Below are positions 54,290 to 64,000 of a stretch of DNA of 64,000 nt, in pieces. The notes below the pieces were generated by a model. That model did not search any database and was not told where the DNA came from. It saw only the letters and a list, made by a program, of their open reading frames with translations. The stretch is from NCBI RefSeq assembly GCF_004114935.1, contig NZ_CP022221.1:62001-126000 (forward strand). Direction: 5' to 3'. The translations under genes were made by a program, and so were the position numbers. Each line of letters begins with the position of its first letter. Position 1 is the stretch's first letter. This DNA comes from Bradyrhizobium zhanjiangense (GTDB lineage Bacteria > Pseudomonadota > Alphaproteobacteria > Rhizobiales > Xanthobacteraceae).

Positions 54290-55103
54290 AGTCGTCCTCC
54301 TCCGTGTTTTGTCGTTCTTTTGTGTGGTCGCCTCGCAAAAATGCCCGTACCTCCGCCGCGACCGCGGCGGGATCTTGAATGGTCCCGATGTGGCCGATGC
54401 CGGCGATGGTCGCGGTCTTCGCGCCCGCGATCTCCCGCGCCAGCGACAGCGTATGCGCCGGCGGGATCAGGCGGTCGGCACCACCAGCCAGCACCAGCGT
54501 TGGCGCCGTGATCGCGCCGGGCTCGAACGCGATCGGCTGCGTCAGGATGGCGCCGCGGCGCTGCTTCTGTTCGGCATCGCGCTTGCTGCTGGTGAAGATC
54601 GCCAGCACCTCCGGATGCGCCGCGATGTAATCGCGCGGCACGAAAAACTCGGCGAACTCGCGGACCGATTCCGGCATGCGATTGCGCAGCGCCGCAAACG
54701 CCGGGAAGCCTTCCGGATTGATCGACATCACCGACGCACCGGGCCGGAAGGTGCTCGACAGCACCAGGCGATCGATGCGCCCGGCGTGACGTGCGGCCAG
54801 CACCTGCGCGATGACCCCGCCGAGCGAGGCGCCGAACACATGGGTGCGCCGATAGCCAAGCGCTGCGATCAGCGCGGCAGCATCGTCGGCGAGTTCCTCG
54901 AGACCGTAGGGCTCCGGCGGATTACGGGTCGCGCCGGAATCGCGCTGGTCGTAGGCGATCACGGTGAAATGCGGCGCCAGTAGCGCGCCGAAGGCATGGA
55001 ACATCGAGTGGTCGGCTTCGGCGCCATGCAGAAGCAATAGCGGCGGTCCCTCCCCGCTGCGCTTGAAGGCAATCGTGGTGCCGTTGGCTTCGATTGTATC
55101 CAT
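54252..55103 (-). CDS. Alpha/beta hydrolase
   Basis: 283 residues. LLLLHGAEADHSMFHAFGALL oxyanion region, nucleophile in VFGASLGGVIAQ, acid in LAGGADRLIPP and His in IAGIGHIGTIQDP. It resembles ring-fission product hydrolases and 3-oxoadipate enol-lactonases. ATG at 55103 is set by MDTIEANGTTIAFKRSGEGP; a longer frame upstream is not supported. Middle gene of the catabolic operon. Confidence 0.86.
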   Translation of the reverse strand: MDTIEANGTTIAFKRSGEGPPLLLLHGAEADHSMFHAFGALLAPHFTVIAYDQRDSGATRNPPEPYGLEELADDAAALIAALGYRRTHVFGASLGGVIAQVLAARHAGRIDRLVLSSTFRPGASVMSINPEGFPAFAALRNRMPESVREFAEFFVPRDYIAAHPEVLAIFTSSKRDAEQKQRRGAILTQPIAFEPGAITAPTLVLAGGADRLIPPAHTLSLAREIAGAKTATIAGIGHIGTIQDPAAVAAEVRAFLRGDHTKERQNTEEDDYGDQRGGSRHAL

Positions 55104-55138
55104 GACTAATGCAGCACGGTTTCGAGCGCGCCGGCCAA

Positions 55139-56728
55139 TTAGCGCGCGGGATCGGAGGGGATGTAGGGCATGCGCCAGGCGACGTGGCCGTCGGGACGCA
55201 CCAGCACCGCGCCGCGCGGTCCCATCTGAATGCCGTCGGCGGGATGGGCGTGGGGGAGTTGCTGCAAATTGAGCTGCAGCCCGGTTTTCGCCGACACGTT
55301 GCGGCCGGCCTCGAGCCACGCCTCGCCTTGCGGACCGGCAACGACTGTAAACTCCTTGTCGAACCAGTCGAGCGTCGAGCGCTTGCGCGGCATGTCGAGC
55401 CACATGTGGGGAAAGCGTCCGCCCGGCCGGTCGGACGGCCGGTAGACGCGGGTCAGATGCCCGCCATGCGGCGTGCCGTCGGGAATGACCGCGCCCTCTT
55501 CATAGGTGAAGCCGAGCGCCTGGCCGATGCTGTGCAAATGGTTGTCGAGATCGTTCACCCAGAAGCGGATGTGATCCTCGTTGCCGGAGCGGACGGCTTC
55601 GTCGATCCGCCGGAAGCGGATCATGTTGCCAAAACTGAAATCCGCGTTCGATTGCCCCACCGGCCGGCGTTCGAGATCGTAGCTGTTGAGCAGCTTCTCC
55701 GACGCCCAGCCGCGCAGCACATAGACGAGCTTCCAGGCCAGGTTGTGCGCGTCCTGAACGCCCGAGTTGAGGCCAAAACCGCCGGTCGGCGGAAAGCGAT
55801 GCGCGGCATCGCCGACGAGAAACACGTGGCTCTTGCGAAAACTCGCCGCGACCTGCTTGCTCATGCGCCAGACCGAGCGGTTGAGCAACGTCACTTCGAG
55901 ATCGGGAACGCCGACATGGGCGCGGATGATCTCGATCATCTCGGCATCGGTCCAGGGCCGCGGCCGATCGTCCTTCTGCTCGCCGATCTGGATGATGGAC
56001 AGCCAGCGGTCGCGGCCGTTGGTGTTGAGAATGCCGGCGCGCGGCGGCACGCCCGGCGTTTTTGAGTAGACCTGATAGCCGGCGGCCTCGCGCGCCAATG
56101 GAAAGCGCGAAAGATCGGCGCGCCAGTATTCGTTCTGCAGCACCGACAGGCAGGCCGGCCCCACCATGTCGATGCCGGCGGCCCGGCGCGTCTGGCTGCC
56201 GGCGCCGTCGCAGGCCAGCAGATACCTGGCGTGCCAATGTTCGCTGCGGCCGGTTTCAATCGAGCGGATCTCGCAGATGACACCGTCCTCGACTTCCTCG
56301 AAGCCGACGAATTCGGTCGAGAATTGCACCTGCACCAGGTTGGAATGCTCGATGACCCGGTAGATCTCCTCTTCCACCGCATCCTGCGCCACCAGGCATT
56401 TCCACGCGGGCGTCTGCCCGAGATTGGGCTCCGGGCGCGACCGGCTGATCTCGCGGCCGGCGATGCTTTCGACCTGCACGAACATGTCGGATTCATCCTG
56501 CAGCCCGCGGTCGCGGATCGCCTGCTCGATCCCCCACTGCCGGAAGATCTCCATGGTGCGGACCCAGCAGCCGCGCGATTTCGGATGATCTGTCGTGGTC
56601 GGGCTCTTCTCGACGATGACGGCGTCGATCCCGAAGCGGTCGAGCAACAGCCCCATGGCGAGGCCAACCGGTCCGCCGCCAACGATAAGTACCGACGTGC
56701 GGCGGGGCGCTTCCGCGGCGATGTCCAT
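55139..56728 (-). CDS. FAD-dependent aromatic monooxygenase
   Basis: 529 residues. FAD motif VLIVGGGPVGLAMGLLL, the DG motif LACDGAGSQTRRAAG and the second FAD motif VFLVGDAAHRFPPTGGFGLNSGVQDAHNLAWKL define the group A flavoprotein hydroxylases (phenol, 3-hydroxyphenylpropionate and chlorophenol types). It probably hydroxylates an aromatic ring. First gene of an operon with hydrolase, MFS transporter and M24 peptidase; divergent LysR regulator at 56835. Confidence 0.9.
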   Translation of the reverse strand: MDIAAEAPRRTSVLIVGGGPVGLAMGLLLDRFGIDAVIVEKSPTTTDHPKSRGCWVRTMEIFRQWGIEQAIRDRGLQDESDMFVQVESIAGREISRSRPEPNLGQTPAWKCLVAQDAVEEEIYRVIEHSNLVQVQFSTEFVGFEEVEDGVICEIRSIETGRSEHWHARYLLACDGAGSQTRRAAGIDMVGPACLSVLQNEYWRADLSRFPLAREAAGYQVYSKTPGVPPRAGILNTNGRDRWLSIIQIGEQKDDRPRPWTDAEMIEIIRAHVGVPDLEVTLLNRSVWRMSKQVAASFRKSHVFLVGDAAHRFPPTGGFGLNSGVQDAHNLAWKLVYVLRGWASEKLLNSYDLERRPVGQSNADFSFGNMIRFRRIDEAVRSGNEDHIRFWVNDLDNHLHSIGQALGFTYEEGAVIPDGTPHGGHLTRVYRPSDRPGGRFPHMWLDMPRKRSTLDWFDKEFTVVAGPQGEAWLEAGRNVSAKTGLQLNLQQLPHAHPADGIQMGPRGAVLVRPDGHVAWRMPYIPSDPAR

Positions 56729-56805
56729 GCTCGTTTCCTCTCGATCTACTTTTGGCAGCAGACTGCCCGGTTTTTAGTATCTCACAAGAATATGTTTGAT
56801 ATGAT

Positions 56806-56828
56806 CTCCATCTCAGATCGAGATGGAG
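56806..56828 (+). promoter_or_regulatory. Inverted repeat overlapping the LysR ribosome site
   Basis: CTCCATCTC (56806-56814) and GAGATGGAG (56820-56828) form a perfect 9-bp inverted repeat separated by AGATC. It overlaps the GGAGG at 56825-56829 of the LysR gene and lies in the divergent promoter region, so it could be the regulator's own operator or an RNA hairpin hiding the ribosome site. Confidence 0.5.
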
Positions 56829-56834
56829 GATGGA

Positions 56835-57737
56835 ATGGACCTGCGGCAGCTTCGCTATTTCGTGGCGGTGGCCGAGCGCGGCGGCTTCGGCGCCGCGGCC
56901 AGCGCCCTCAACGTCGCGCAGTCGGCGCTCAGCCGCCACGTCAAGGAACTCGAGCACGAATTGGGAGGCGCCTTGCTCGAGCGCGGCGCGCGCGGCGTCT
57001 CGGTAACCGAGTCCGGCAAGGTGCTGTTGGCGCGCGGGCGCTGGCTGCTCGGCGCCATCGATGACGTCAAGGCGGAGGTACGCACGGAAAACCGCGAGCC
57101 CAGCGGCACGGTGCGGCTGGGAGCGCCCTCGAGCCTCGCCGACAACTTCTACGCGCCGCTGGCAAAGATATTCACCACGCGCTTTCCGCGCGTCCGGCTG
57201 GAGTTGAGCGAGGGCCTGACCGAGACGATGTGCGATCATCTGCTGCGCGCGGAGCTCGACCTCGCCATCGTCACCACGCCGCAACCCAACGACCATCTCG
57301 ACTACGAAACGCTGGTGGTCGAGCCGGTCTTCCTGATCGGTCCGCCGCGCGATCCCAGGCTCAAGCGCGGCCGGCTGACGCGCAAGGAGGTCAATGATCT
57401 GCCGACCGCCGTCGTACCACTCAGCCGCAACCCGTTCCCGCCAGACGTGCCGTTCTCCTTGCGGGTCGAGAGCACCACGCCGATGAAACAGATCGTGGGC
57501 TCGGGACTTGGCTACGGGCTGTTGCCGTTCTCGGGGATTCACCAGGAAGTGGCGGCCGGCACCCTGTCGGCGGCGCTCTTGCCATGGATGCGCGCCGACC
57601 GCGTCCTCGCCCTGCCGCGGGGCCGGCCCGTTAGCCGCGCCACCCGCGAAGTCGTTGCAGCTTTAAAGGAGGTCTGCAGCAATCTTATCGACGACGGCAA
57701 GATCCTGACGATGCCGACGCGCGCGAGATCGCGCTAA
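56835..57737 (+). CDS. LysR-family regulator of the aromatic operon
   Basis: 300 residues. DLRQLRYFVAVAERGGFGAAASALNVAQSALSRHVKELEHELGGALLERGARGVSVTESG is a complete LysR helix-turn-helix; the remainder is the inducer domain. Divergent from the FAD monooxygenase with 106 bases between. ATG at 56835 is preferred to 56823 because GGAGG lies five bases before it. Confidence 0.91.
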   Translation: MDLRQLRYFVAVAERGGFGAAASALNVAQSALSRHVKELEHELGGALLERGARGVSVTESGKVLLARGRWLLGAIDDVKAEVRTENREPSGTVRLGAPSSLADNFYAPLAKIFTTRFPRVRLELSEGLTETMCDHLLRAELDLAIVTTPQPNDHLDYETLVVEPVFLIGPPRDPRLKRGRLTRKEVNDLPTAVVPLSRNPFPPDVPFSLRVESTTPMKQIVGSGLGYGLLPFSGIHQEVAAGTLSAALLPWMRADRVLALPRGRPVSRATREVVAALKEVCSNLIDDGKILTMPTRARSR

Positions 57738-57893
57738 ACCAAAGCTATTCCTTCATGACAGTGACCGCTAGCTCCTTGTTGAGCGATCGCAGCATGATGG
57801 GCGAGATTGGCTTCACGGACCGCTTTATCTGTTGGAGAAAGACCGGCCGTAAGATAGCGCACATCGCGCGGCGAGCCGCCCCCATCGATCGTA

Positions 57894-57950
57894 CGAAATC
57901 GTAGAAAATCGTGAGCTAGCGTAAAAAATCGGGCAATGGCGGAGAGAGTG
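57894..57950 (+). repeat. att-like junction at the 3' end of tRNA-Ser
   Basis: CGAAATCGTAG (57894-57904) as at 44126-44136, then AAAATCG words and the core AATGGCGGAGAGAGTG (57935-57950), of which 14 bases are the tRNA 3' end. It is the right-hand, intact-tRNA junction of the tandem islets. 57738-57893 holds no gene. Confidence 0.65.
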
Positions 57951-58026
57951 GGATTCGAACCCACGGTACGGTTTCCCGCACACACGCTTTCCAAGCGTGC
58001 GCCTTAAGCCACTCGGCCATCTCTCC
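57937..58026 (-). tRNA. tRNA-Ser (GGA)
   Basis: 90 nucleotides including encoded CCA. Acceptor GGAGAGA pairs with TCTCTCC, the anticodon loop is CTTGGAAAG with GGA, a long variable arm typical of serine tRNA (GTGCGGGAAACCGTAC) follows, and the T-loop is TTCGAAT. Its 3' end faces the accessory region to the left and is the apparent integration site. Confidence 0.97.
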
Positions 58027-58220
58027 GGAGCGCCCTCTCTTGAAGGGGCGCCGACGATTTTGCAAGGGATCGCGGGTAAATCGGGCGAATTTTCCGCAAC
58101 ATATTGTATTTACGAGAGAATATCTGATGCCGATCGACGCCCGATCCGCCCGTCAGCTGAACCTGCGGCGGGTTTGGGGCGACGATTCACGTGAGGACGC
58201 CAAACCGCCAGGGGGATGCC

Positions 58221-58562
58221 ATGACCGTCTGCAAGACCATCACTGCGCTGAGCCTGATTTCGGCCCTGGGTGTCGCCCTCGCCACGCCGGCGATGGCGCA
58301 GGTCTGCACCCGGCAGGGCGTTGACGTGAACTGCGACGACGGGCGGCGCGGGGTGCTTTCGGGCGATGCCATCATCTGGCCGGACGGCACCCGCTCGAGC
58401 TCGACGCCGCATCCGAGCGTGATCATCGGCAACAAGAGCTCGGTGCATGTCGGGCCCGGCGTGTTCGTCGGCCAGGGCAAGGGCATCGTGCCGCTGGACG
58501 ATCCCAATGCACCGAACAAGCGGCAGTGCGCGATACTGGACGGCGTGTCGTATTGCTATTGA
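58221..58562 (+). CDS. Small exported protein, unknown
   Basis: 113 residues with a signal peptide MTVCKTITALSLISALGVALATPAMA (cleavage after AMA). The mature part has four cysteines (VCTRQGVDVNCDD, QCAILDGVSYCY), which may form two disulfides in the periplasm. Unknown family, apparently rhizobial. The ATG at 58221 has AGGGGG before it; a GTG at 58191 is less likely. Confidence 0.72.
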   Translation: MTVCKTITALSLISALGVALATPAMAQVCTRQGVDVNCDDGRRGVLSGDAIIWPDGTRSSSTPHPSVIIGNKSSVHVGPGVFVGQGKGIVPLDDPNAPNKRQCAILDGVSYCY

Positions 58563-58572
58563 CGCAGTCGTT

Positions 58573-58604
58573 CTCTCTCTCCCCGTAAGAACGGGGAGAG
58601 AGAG
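58573..58604. terminator. Hairpin between the exported-protein and thiolase genes
   Basis: CTCTCTCTCCCCGT (58573-58586) and its complement (58591-58604) form a perfect 14-bp stem with an AAGA loop, 11 bases after the small gene's stop and 10 before the convergent thiolase stop. No T-run, but the position suggests termination of both. Confidence 0.6.
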
Positions 58605-58613
58605 GGGGAGACC

Positions 58614-59822
58614 TCAATTCAGCTTCTCGATCGCAACCGCGACACCCTGGCCGACGCCGACGCACATGGTGGCCAGCGCGAGCTTGCCGCCGCGCTTTTC
58701 CATGCCATGCACGGCGGTGAGCGCGAGACGGGCGCCGCTCATGCCGAGGGGATGGCCGAGCGCGATGGCGCCACCATGCGGATTGACGAAGTCGGCATCA
58801 TCAGGCACGCCGAGCTGACGCATGCAGGCGATGCCCTGCGAGGCGAAAGCTTCGTTCAGCTCGATCAAATCGAAATCGCTGATCTTCTTGCCGAGCCGCT
58901 CCATCAGCTTGCGGGTCGCCGGCACAGGTCCAATGCCCATGATGCGCGGTGGCACGCCGGCCGAGGCGAGGCCGAGAATGCGTGCGCGGGGCGTCAGGCC
59001 GTGCCTCTTCACTGCGGCTTCGGATGCGAGGATCATCGCGGCGGCGCCGTCATTGACGCCGGAGGCGTTGCCGGCGGTGACCGTGCCCGGATTGCGCACG
59101 ATCGGCTTCAGCTTGGCGAGGCCCTCCAACGTCGTCTCGGGCCGCGGATGCTCGTCCTTGTCGACTGTGATGGGGCCGGCCTTGCCGCCGGGAATCGTGA
59201 TCGGCGTGATCTCTTCCGCAAAATAGCCGGCCGCAATCGCCGCGCCCGCACGCTGCTGCGAGCGGATGGCGAAGGCATCCTGGTCGGCGCGCGCGACCTG
59301 GAATTCCTCGGCGACGTTCTCGCCGGTCTCGGGCATCGCATCGACGCCGTACTGCGCCTTGAGCAGCGGATTGATGAAGCGCCAGCCGATCGTGGTGTCG
59401 AAGATCTCGGCAGAGCGCGAGAATGCCTCCTGTGCCTTGCCCATCACGAAGGGCGCGCGGGTCATCGACTCGACGCCGCCGGCAATCGCAAGCTCGATCT
59501 CGCCGGAGCGGATCGCGCGCCCCGCAGCGCCGACCGCATCCAGGCCGGAGGCGCAGAGCCGGTTCAGGGTCTGGCCGGGAACCGAATCCGGCAAGCCCGC
59601 AAGCAGAAGCGCCATGCGTGCGACGTTGCGATTGTCCTCGCCGGCCTGATTGGCGCAGCCGAAGAACACTTCGTCGACCTGGGCCCAGTCGAGATTGGGA
59701 TGCTTGGCCATCAGCGCCTTGATCGGGGTAGCGGCGAGGTCATCGGCGCGCACCTTGGCGAGTGAGCCGCCGAAACGGCCGATCGGGGTCCGCACGGCAT
59801 CGCAGATAAAGACGTCACGCAT
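58614..59822 (-). CDS. pcaF: Thiolase, 3-oxoadipyl-CoA thiolase type
   Basis: 402 residues. [36 protein letters not shown] start, Cys in [41 protein letters not shown] and [16 protein letters not shown] are the PcaF/PaaJ branch: cleavage of 3-oxoadipyl-CoA to acetyl-CoA and succinyl-CoA. It could be an acetyl-CoA acyltransferase of another pathway; no other pca genes are near. It differs from PhaA at 10.5-11.7 kb. Confidence 0.85.
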   Translation of the reverse strand: MRDVFICDAVRTPIGRFGGSLAKVRADDLAATPIKALMAKHPNLDWAQVDEVFFGCANQAGEDNRNVARMALLLAGLPDSVPGQTLNRLCASGLDAVGAAGRAIRSGEIELAIAGGVESMTRAPFVMGKAQEAFSRSAEIFDTTIGWRFINPLLKAQYGVDAMPETGENVAEEFQVARADQDAFAIRSQQRAGAAIAAGYFAEEITPITIPGGKAGPITVDKDEHPRPETTLEGLAKLKPIVRNPGTVTAGNASGVNDGAAAMILASEAAVKRHGLTPRARILGLASAGVPPRIMGIGPVPATRKLMERLGKKISDFDLIELNEAFASQGIACMRQLGVPDDADFVNPHGGAIALGHPLGMSGARLALTAVHGMEKRGGKLALATMCVGVGQGVAVAIEKLN

Positions 59823-60038
59823 CGTTGTTCTCCCTGAATGCCGCGATCCGGCCCAAATTCTTCAATGTCCGCGGAGTTTTAAGAGGGCGCCCGCGGCAGG
59901 TCAATTGACGGTTTCGCGTGCGTTTTGCAGGGGCCTGCCGTTCGCCACGCATGCCGCGGTGCGGACAACGTGGAAAACCTCGCCTCTCCGGCCAAAGCGA
60001 TAGGAGCAAGGGACGAAATTTTGTAGGTTGCGCCGCCC

Positions 60039-62780
<2,742 letters not shown>

Positions 62781-62788
62781 TGCCGTAG

Positions 62789-63797
62789 CAACCATTAAAC
62801 GCCGAGGAGTTTTTCAGTCCACGGCGTTCCGCGTTGCACGACGGTGTTGGCATAGATGAGCAGCTTGCGCGCGCATGCGATGAGAGCGGCATTGTGAGCC
62901 TTTCCGGCCGCAGTCAGGCGGGCATAGAGGGCCATGACGGCCTTGTTCCAGCGGAAGGCCGCAGGCAGGGCTGCCGCAAACAGAGAGCGACGCAGGCGAG
63001 CGCGGCCGCCGGCGATACGGCGTTGGCCCTTGTACTGCCCGCTATCGTTGTCGAAGGGAGCCAGCCCGGCAAGGGCTGCGACTTCCTCCCGGCTGACACG
63101 GCCGAGTTCAGGCATGCGGACCAGGAGGGCCAGTGCCGTGCGCTCACCGATCCCGGGAATGCTCATCACGAGGTCAAGGCGGACAGCGAGATCGTGGTGA
63201 GCGCGTAGTTGCTTGGCGAGGTGACGGATTTGGGAGAGCCGCCTTGCCTTCAACCGGGCAATGTCATCCAGCACGATGCGGCGTAGCCGAGGCTTCTCGA
63301 GATGCTCGAGCCGGGTCTTGAAGCGCTTGATGTCGTCCTCGATCTGCTCGAGGAAGGTGAGCTGCTCGGCGAGCTCCGCCAAGCGCGGATCCGGCGCACT
63401 CCTCACCTCTTCGAGCGATGCCGCGCAGGCAGCAATCAGCGCGGCATCCAGCGTATCGTTCTTGGCGCGACGCAATCGGGAGCGGCCGAACGCCTTGACC
63501 TGGATCGGCTGCAGCACCAGCACGATGACGCCGGCCGCACGCAAATGCTCCACTACCCCACGCTCGTAACCGCCGGTCGCTTCGATCCCGACTCGCTTGA
63601 CGCCAGCTTTGGTCAGCAGCTGCACCAGCTTCCGCCAACCGGGAAGGTCGTTGGCGACCTCCCAACCCTCGTCTCGACCATGAACTACAATGTCGAGCTT
63701 CGCCTTGGACGTATCGATTCCCGCTGTCGTCGTGCTAGTCTGTGCCATCTTCGTCGACCCTGCCTTGTGAAGCGAACCTGATTGTTCCGGCAACCAT
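62789..63797 (-). mobile_element. IS110-family insertion next to mutS
   Basis: A complete-looking transposase gene is bracketed by CAACCAT at 62789-62795 and 63791-63797, suggesting about 1.0 kb between copies of a short target or end sequence. IS110 elements lack long inverted repeats. The left edge coincides with the transposase stop and lies 8 bases after the mutS stop, leaving mutS intact. Confidence 0.65.
62795..63748 (-). CDS. IS110-family transposase
   Basis: 317 residues. N-terminal DEDD nuclease GIDTSKAKLDIVVHGRDEGW and EATGGYERGVVEHLRAAGVIVLVLQPIQVKAFGRSRLRRAKNDTLDA; C-terminal Transposase_20 part with SIPGIGERTALALLVRMPELG, FDNDSGQYKGQRRIAGGRARLRRSLF and the conserved Ser. It moves the element by a recombinase mechanism guided by an RNA encoded in the element. 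Start at 63748 precedes the motif; 15 extra residues upstream are possible. Confidence 0.92.
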   Translation of the reverse strand: MAQTSTTTAGIDTSKAKLDIVVHGRDEGWEVANDLPGWRKLVQLLTKAGVKRVGIEATGGYERGVVEHLRAAGVIVLVLQPIQVKAFGRSRLRRAKNDTLDAALIAACAASLEEVRSAPDPRLAELAEQLTFLEQIEDDIKRFKTRLEHLEKPRLRRIVLDDIARLKARRLSQIRHLAKQLRAHHDLAVRLDLVMSIPGIGERTALALLVRMPELGRVSREEVAALAGLAPFDNDSGQYKGQRRIAGGRARLRRSLFAAALPAAFRWNKAVMALYARLTAAGKAHNAALIACARKLLIYANTVVQRGTPWTEKLLGV

Positions 63798-63879
63798 CCG
63801 GGTCCGATGAAGGTGCTGGCGCGATCCTGCTACGGGGCAGCCACAAACTGCTCAGGGTGGGCGCGATCCGATCGCCAGC

Positions 63880-63910
63880 GGCCTGCCGCGGGTTGCAGCC
63901 GCGGCAGGCC
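63880..63910. repeat. Strong 12-bp hairpin beyond the IS110 element
   Basis: GGCCTGCCGCGG (63880-63891) and its complement (63899-63910) with a 7-base loop. No T-run. It could end transcription of a gene to the right or belong to a dispersed repeat. Confidence 0.6.
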
Positions 63911-63956
63911 ATTCCTCACGGAACACGCCGACAATATCTGATTGCGCTATTACAAG

Positions 63957-63988
63957 GGTGGGCAAAGGCGCAAAGCGCCGTGCCCACC
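63957..63988. repeat. Palindromic repeat at the window end
   Basis: GGTGGGC (63957-63963) and GCCCACC (63982-63988) flank an inner GGCGC/GCGCC stem. This is the dispersed repeat type with GTGGGCAAAGGCGC seen widely in Bradyrhizobium, as I recall. No gene in 63798-64000. Confidence 0.65.
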
Positions 63989-64000
63989 ATGCAACGGCGA

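Overview
The window looks like a chromosomal segment of a Bradyrhizobium-type alphaproteobacterium (Rhizobiales). It is GC-rich, carries the rhizobial order lysC-ptsP-prfA-prmC, has phaA/phaB/phaR for polyhydroxybutyrate, an acdR-acdS pair for ACC deamination, and many palindromic intergenic repeats. No nod, nif or fix genes are present, and the genus is inferred from gene content only.

Layout. 1-27.7 kb is ordinary core genome: end of lysC, nitrogen-PTS enzyme I, release factor 1 and its methylase, a DUF4167 protein, glyoxalase II, PHB genes, aminotransferase, hydrolases, acdR/acdS, recQ, metY-metA, an amidase, an MFS pump and a LysR regulator. 27.7-44.1 kb is an accessory stress or dormancy block: VOC protein, Hrp1-like CBS protein, transaldolase-transketolase fusion, unknown protein, orphan nuoD with a monooxygenase-fold protein, beta-propeller protein, PRPP synthetase, APH-like kinase, alpha/beta hydrolase, phosphoribosyltransferase, HIT protein, site-2 protease with CBS domains, remains of a LigD repair system and a cysteine-free uracil-DNA glycosylase. 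44.1-51.3 kb carries a desaturase, a NitT/TauT-type ABC importer, a Crp/Fnr regulator and an allophanate-hydrolase-like amidase. 51.3-57.9 kb is a catabolic operon (FAD monooxygenase, hydrolase, MFS transporter, M24 peptidase) with a divergent LysR regulator. tRNA-Ser(GGA) follows at 57.94-58.03 kb, then core genes again (thiolase, mutS) and an IS110-type element.

The three accessory blocks look like a tandem array of islets at the 3' end of tRNA-Ser. The 16 bp AATGGCGGAGAGAGTG at the tRNA 3' end recurs in the same orientation at 51.29 kb (identical), 44.16 kb (one mismatch) and more decayed at 27.71 kb. The arm sequences on each side are shared exactly where sequential insertion predicts. 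No integrase was seen.

Inside the first block, three intergenic sites match the alphaproteobacterial general-stress sigma (EcfG) promoter GGAAC-N16/17-CGTT: in front of the CBS gene, and back to back between the unknown-protein/transaldolase-transketolase genes and the nuoD operon. Weaker NGTT variants precede other genes. The gene content parallels the Mycobacterium tuberculosis DosR dormancy regulon (Hrp1, Rip3/Rv2625c, Rv0571c and Rv2004c counterparts). A plausible joint role is keeping ribose-5-phosphate, PRPP and nucleotide salvage, DNA repair and respiration going in starved or hypoxic cells; that is inference.
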